64,000 bases of DNA from Burkholderia catarinensis. Its GTDB lineage: Bacteria > Pseudomonadota > Gammaproteobacteria > Burkholderiales > Burkholderiaceae. Below the pieces are notes generated by a model. The model did no database searches. It was not told the origin of the DNA and saw only the letters and a program-made list of their open reading frames with translations. The position numbers were made by a program, and so were the translations under genes. Position 1 is the first letter of the stretch; every line of letters begins with the position of its first letter. Below are positions 63,188 through 64,000 of the stretch, in pieces. Location of the stretch: the NCBI RefSeq assembly GCF_001883705.2, contig NZ_MDEQ02000001.1, forward strand, positions 620,001-684,000, read 5' to 3'.

Positions 63188-64000
63188 ATGACGACCGTTT
63201 TCCATCGCGCCCCGCGCGCCACCTTGCCCGTCGCCGTCGCAGGCGACGGCATCGAGATCATCGACTCGACCGGCAAACGCTATATCGACGCATGCGGCGG
63301 CGCGGCCGTCTCGTGTCTCGGTCACAGCAACCAGCGCGTGATCGACGCGATCAAGCGACAGGCGCAGCAGCTGGCGTACGCGCATACGTCGTTCTTCACG
63401 ACCGACGTGGCCGAGGAACTGGCCGACCGGCTCGTCGAGGCCGCGCCGGCCGGCCTCGAACACGTGTATTTCGTGTCGGGCGGCTCCGAAGCGGTCGAGG
63501 CCGCGCTGAAGCTCGCGCGCCAGTATTTCGTCGAGAAGGGCGAGCCGCAGCGCCGCCATTTCATCGCGCGGCGCCAGAGCTATCACGGCAACACGCTCGG
63601 TGCACTCGCGATCGGCGGCAATGCGTGGCGGCGCGAGCCGTTCCTGCCGCTGCTGATCGAGGCCCACCACGTGAGCCCCTGCTATGCGTACCGCGACCAG
63701 CAGGCGGGCGAAACCGACGAAGCGTATGCGCAGCGTCTGGCGGACGAGCTCGAGCGGAAGATCGTCGAACTCGGCGCGGAAAACGTCGCGGCGTTCGTCG
63801 CGGAAACGGTGGTGGGCGCAACGGTCGGCGCGGTGCCGCCGGTGCGCACGTACCTGAAGAAGATTCGCGCGGTGTGCGACAAGTACGGCGTGCTGCTGAT
63901 TCTCGACGAGATCATGTCGGGGATGGGGCGCACGGGCTACCTGTTCGCGTGCGACGAAGACGGCGTCGCACCCGACCTGATGACGATCGCGAAAGGGCTC
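63188..64000 (+). CDS. class III aminotransferase (C-terminus beyond window)
   Basis: First 271 residues of a PLP aminotransferase. Visible: GKRYIDACGGAAVSCLGHSN, FVSGGSEAVEAALKLARQYF (cofactor loop), RRQSYHGNTLGALAIGG, and the Asp motif LLILDEIMSGMGRTG. K269 in PDLMTIAKG is the expected PLP lysine. Family members act on omega-amino groups, for example of 4-aminobutyrate, ornithine or polyamines. It follows the C45 gene by 15 bp and fits a pathway that deacylates and then transaminates an imported compound. Open at the right edge. Confidence 0.85.
   Translation, partial: MTTVFHRAPRATLPVAVAGDGIEIIDSTGKRYIDACGGAAVSCLGHSNQRVIDAIKRQAQQLAYAHTSFFTTDVAEELADRLVEAAPAGLEHVYFVSGGSEAVEAALKLARQYFVEKGEPQRRHFIARRQSYHGNTLGALAIGGNAWRREPFLPLLIEAHHVSPCYAYRDQQAGETDEAYAQRLADELERKIVELGAENVAAFVAETVVGATVGAVPPVRTYLKKIRAVCDKYGVLLILDEIMSGMGRTGYLFACDEDGVAPDLMTIAKGL

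Overview
The window looks like a piece of a secondary chromosome of a Burkholderia species, probably of the B. cepacia complex. This is inferred from the high GC content with strong G/C at third codon positions, the abundance of ABC amino-acid/polyamine transporters and LysR/TetR regulators, and protein families that I know mainly from this genus. No rRNA, tRNA, CRISPR array or complete IS element was seen.

Region 1 (1-14139) is a two-armed arginine/guanidino-compound catabolic locus. A PotABCD-type ABC transporter, a quinone oxidoreductase-like flavoprotein, a MarC-like membrane protein and an AruI-type thiamine-diphosphate decarboxylase form the left arm. A BetI-like TetR regulator lies between the arms. 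A HisPQM-type amino-acid ABC transporter, an AruH-type arginine:pyruvate transaminase and a zinc deacylase of the AstE/aspartoacylase superfamily form the right arm. Matching 22-bp operator-like inverted repeats sit at candidate promoters of both arms. A 289-bp MITE-like element with nested palindromes splits the first transporter operon.

Region 2 (14522-19612) is a compact five-gene chemosensory-like operon: a membrane CheA-like kinase with HAMP, PAS, Hpt and ATPase domains but no CheW domain, a minimal one-TM methyl-accepting protein, two CheC/CheX-like proteins (one fused to a degenerate receiver) that share the same C-terminal peptide, and a CheY. No CheW, CheR or CheB is present. I consider this the best candidate for an undescribed system.

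Region 3 (about 20-49.3 kb) is a complete type VI secretion (T6SS) locus. A leftward operon (tagK-like, tagJ, tssE, tssF, tssG, tssA, then a DUF746 gene) and a rightward operon (tssH/clpV, tssB, tssC, hcp, tssJ, tssK, tiny Cys-rich lipoprotein, vgrG, DUF4123 adaptor, two DUF3304 lipoproteins, Tle1 phospholipase, PAAR, tssL, tssM, second tssL) diverge from a 513-bp AT-rich region. The effector block is lower in GC and carries a tandem duplication of the immunity-like gene with remnants of both neighbouring genes. A transposase relic of the IS5 family lies at the left edge.

Region 4 (49.4-64 kb) is metabolic. It holds a LysR/DHA2 efflux/enoyl-CoA hydratase set, a leftward alanine racemase, a MAPEG protein, a LysR regulator divergent from a giant fused CydDC-like ABC exporter, and a GlnHPQ-type amino-acid importer followed by a C45-type acyltransferase/hydrolase and a class III aminotransferase that runs off the end.
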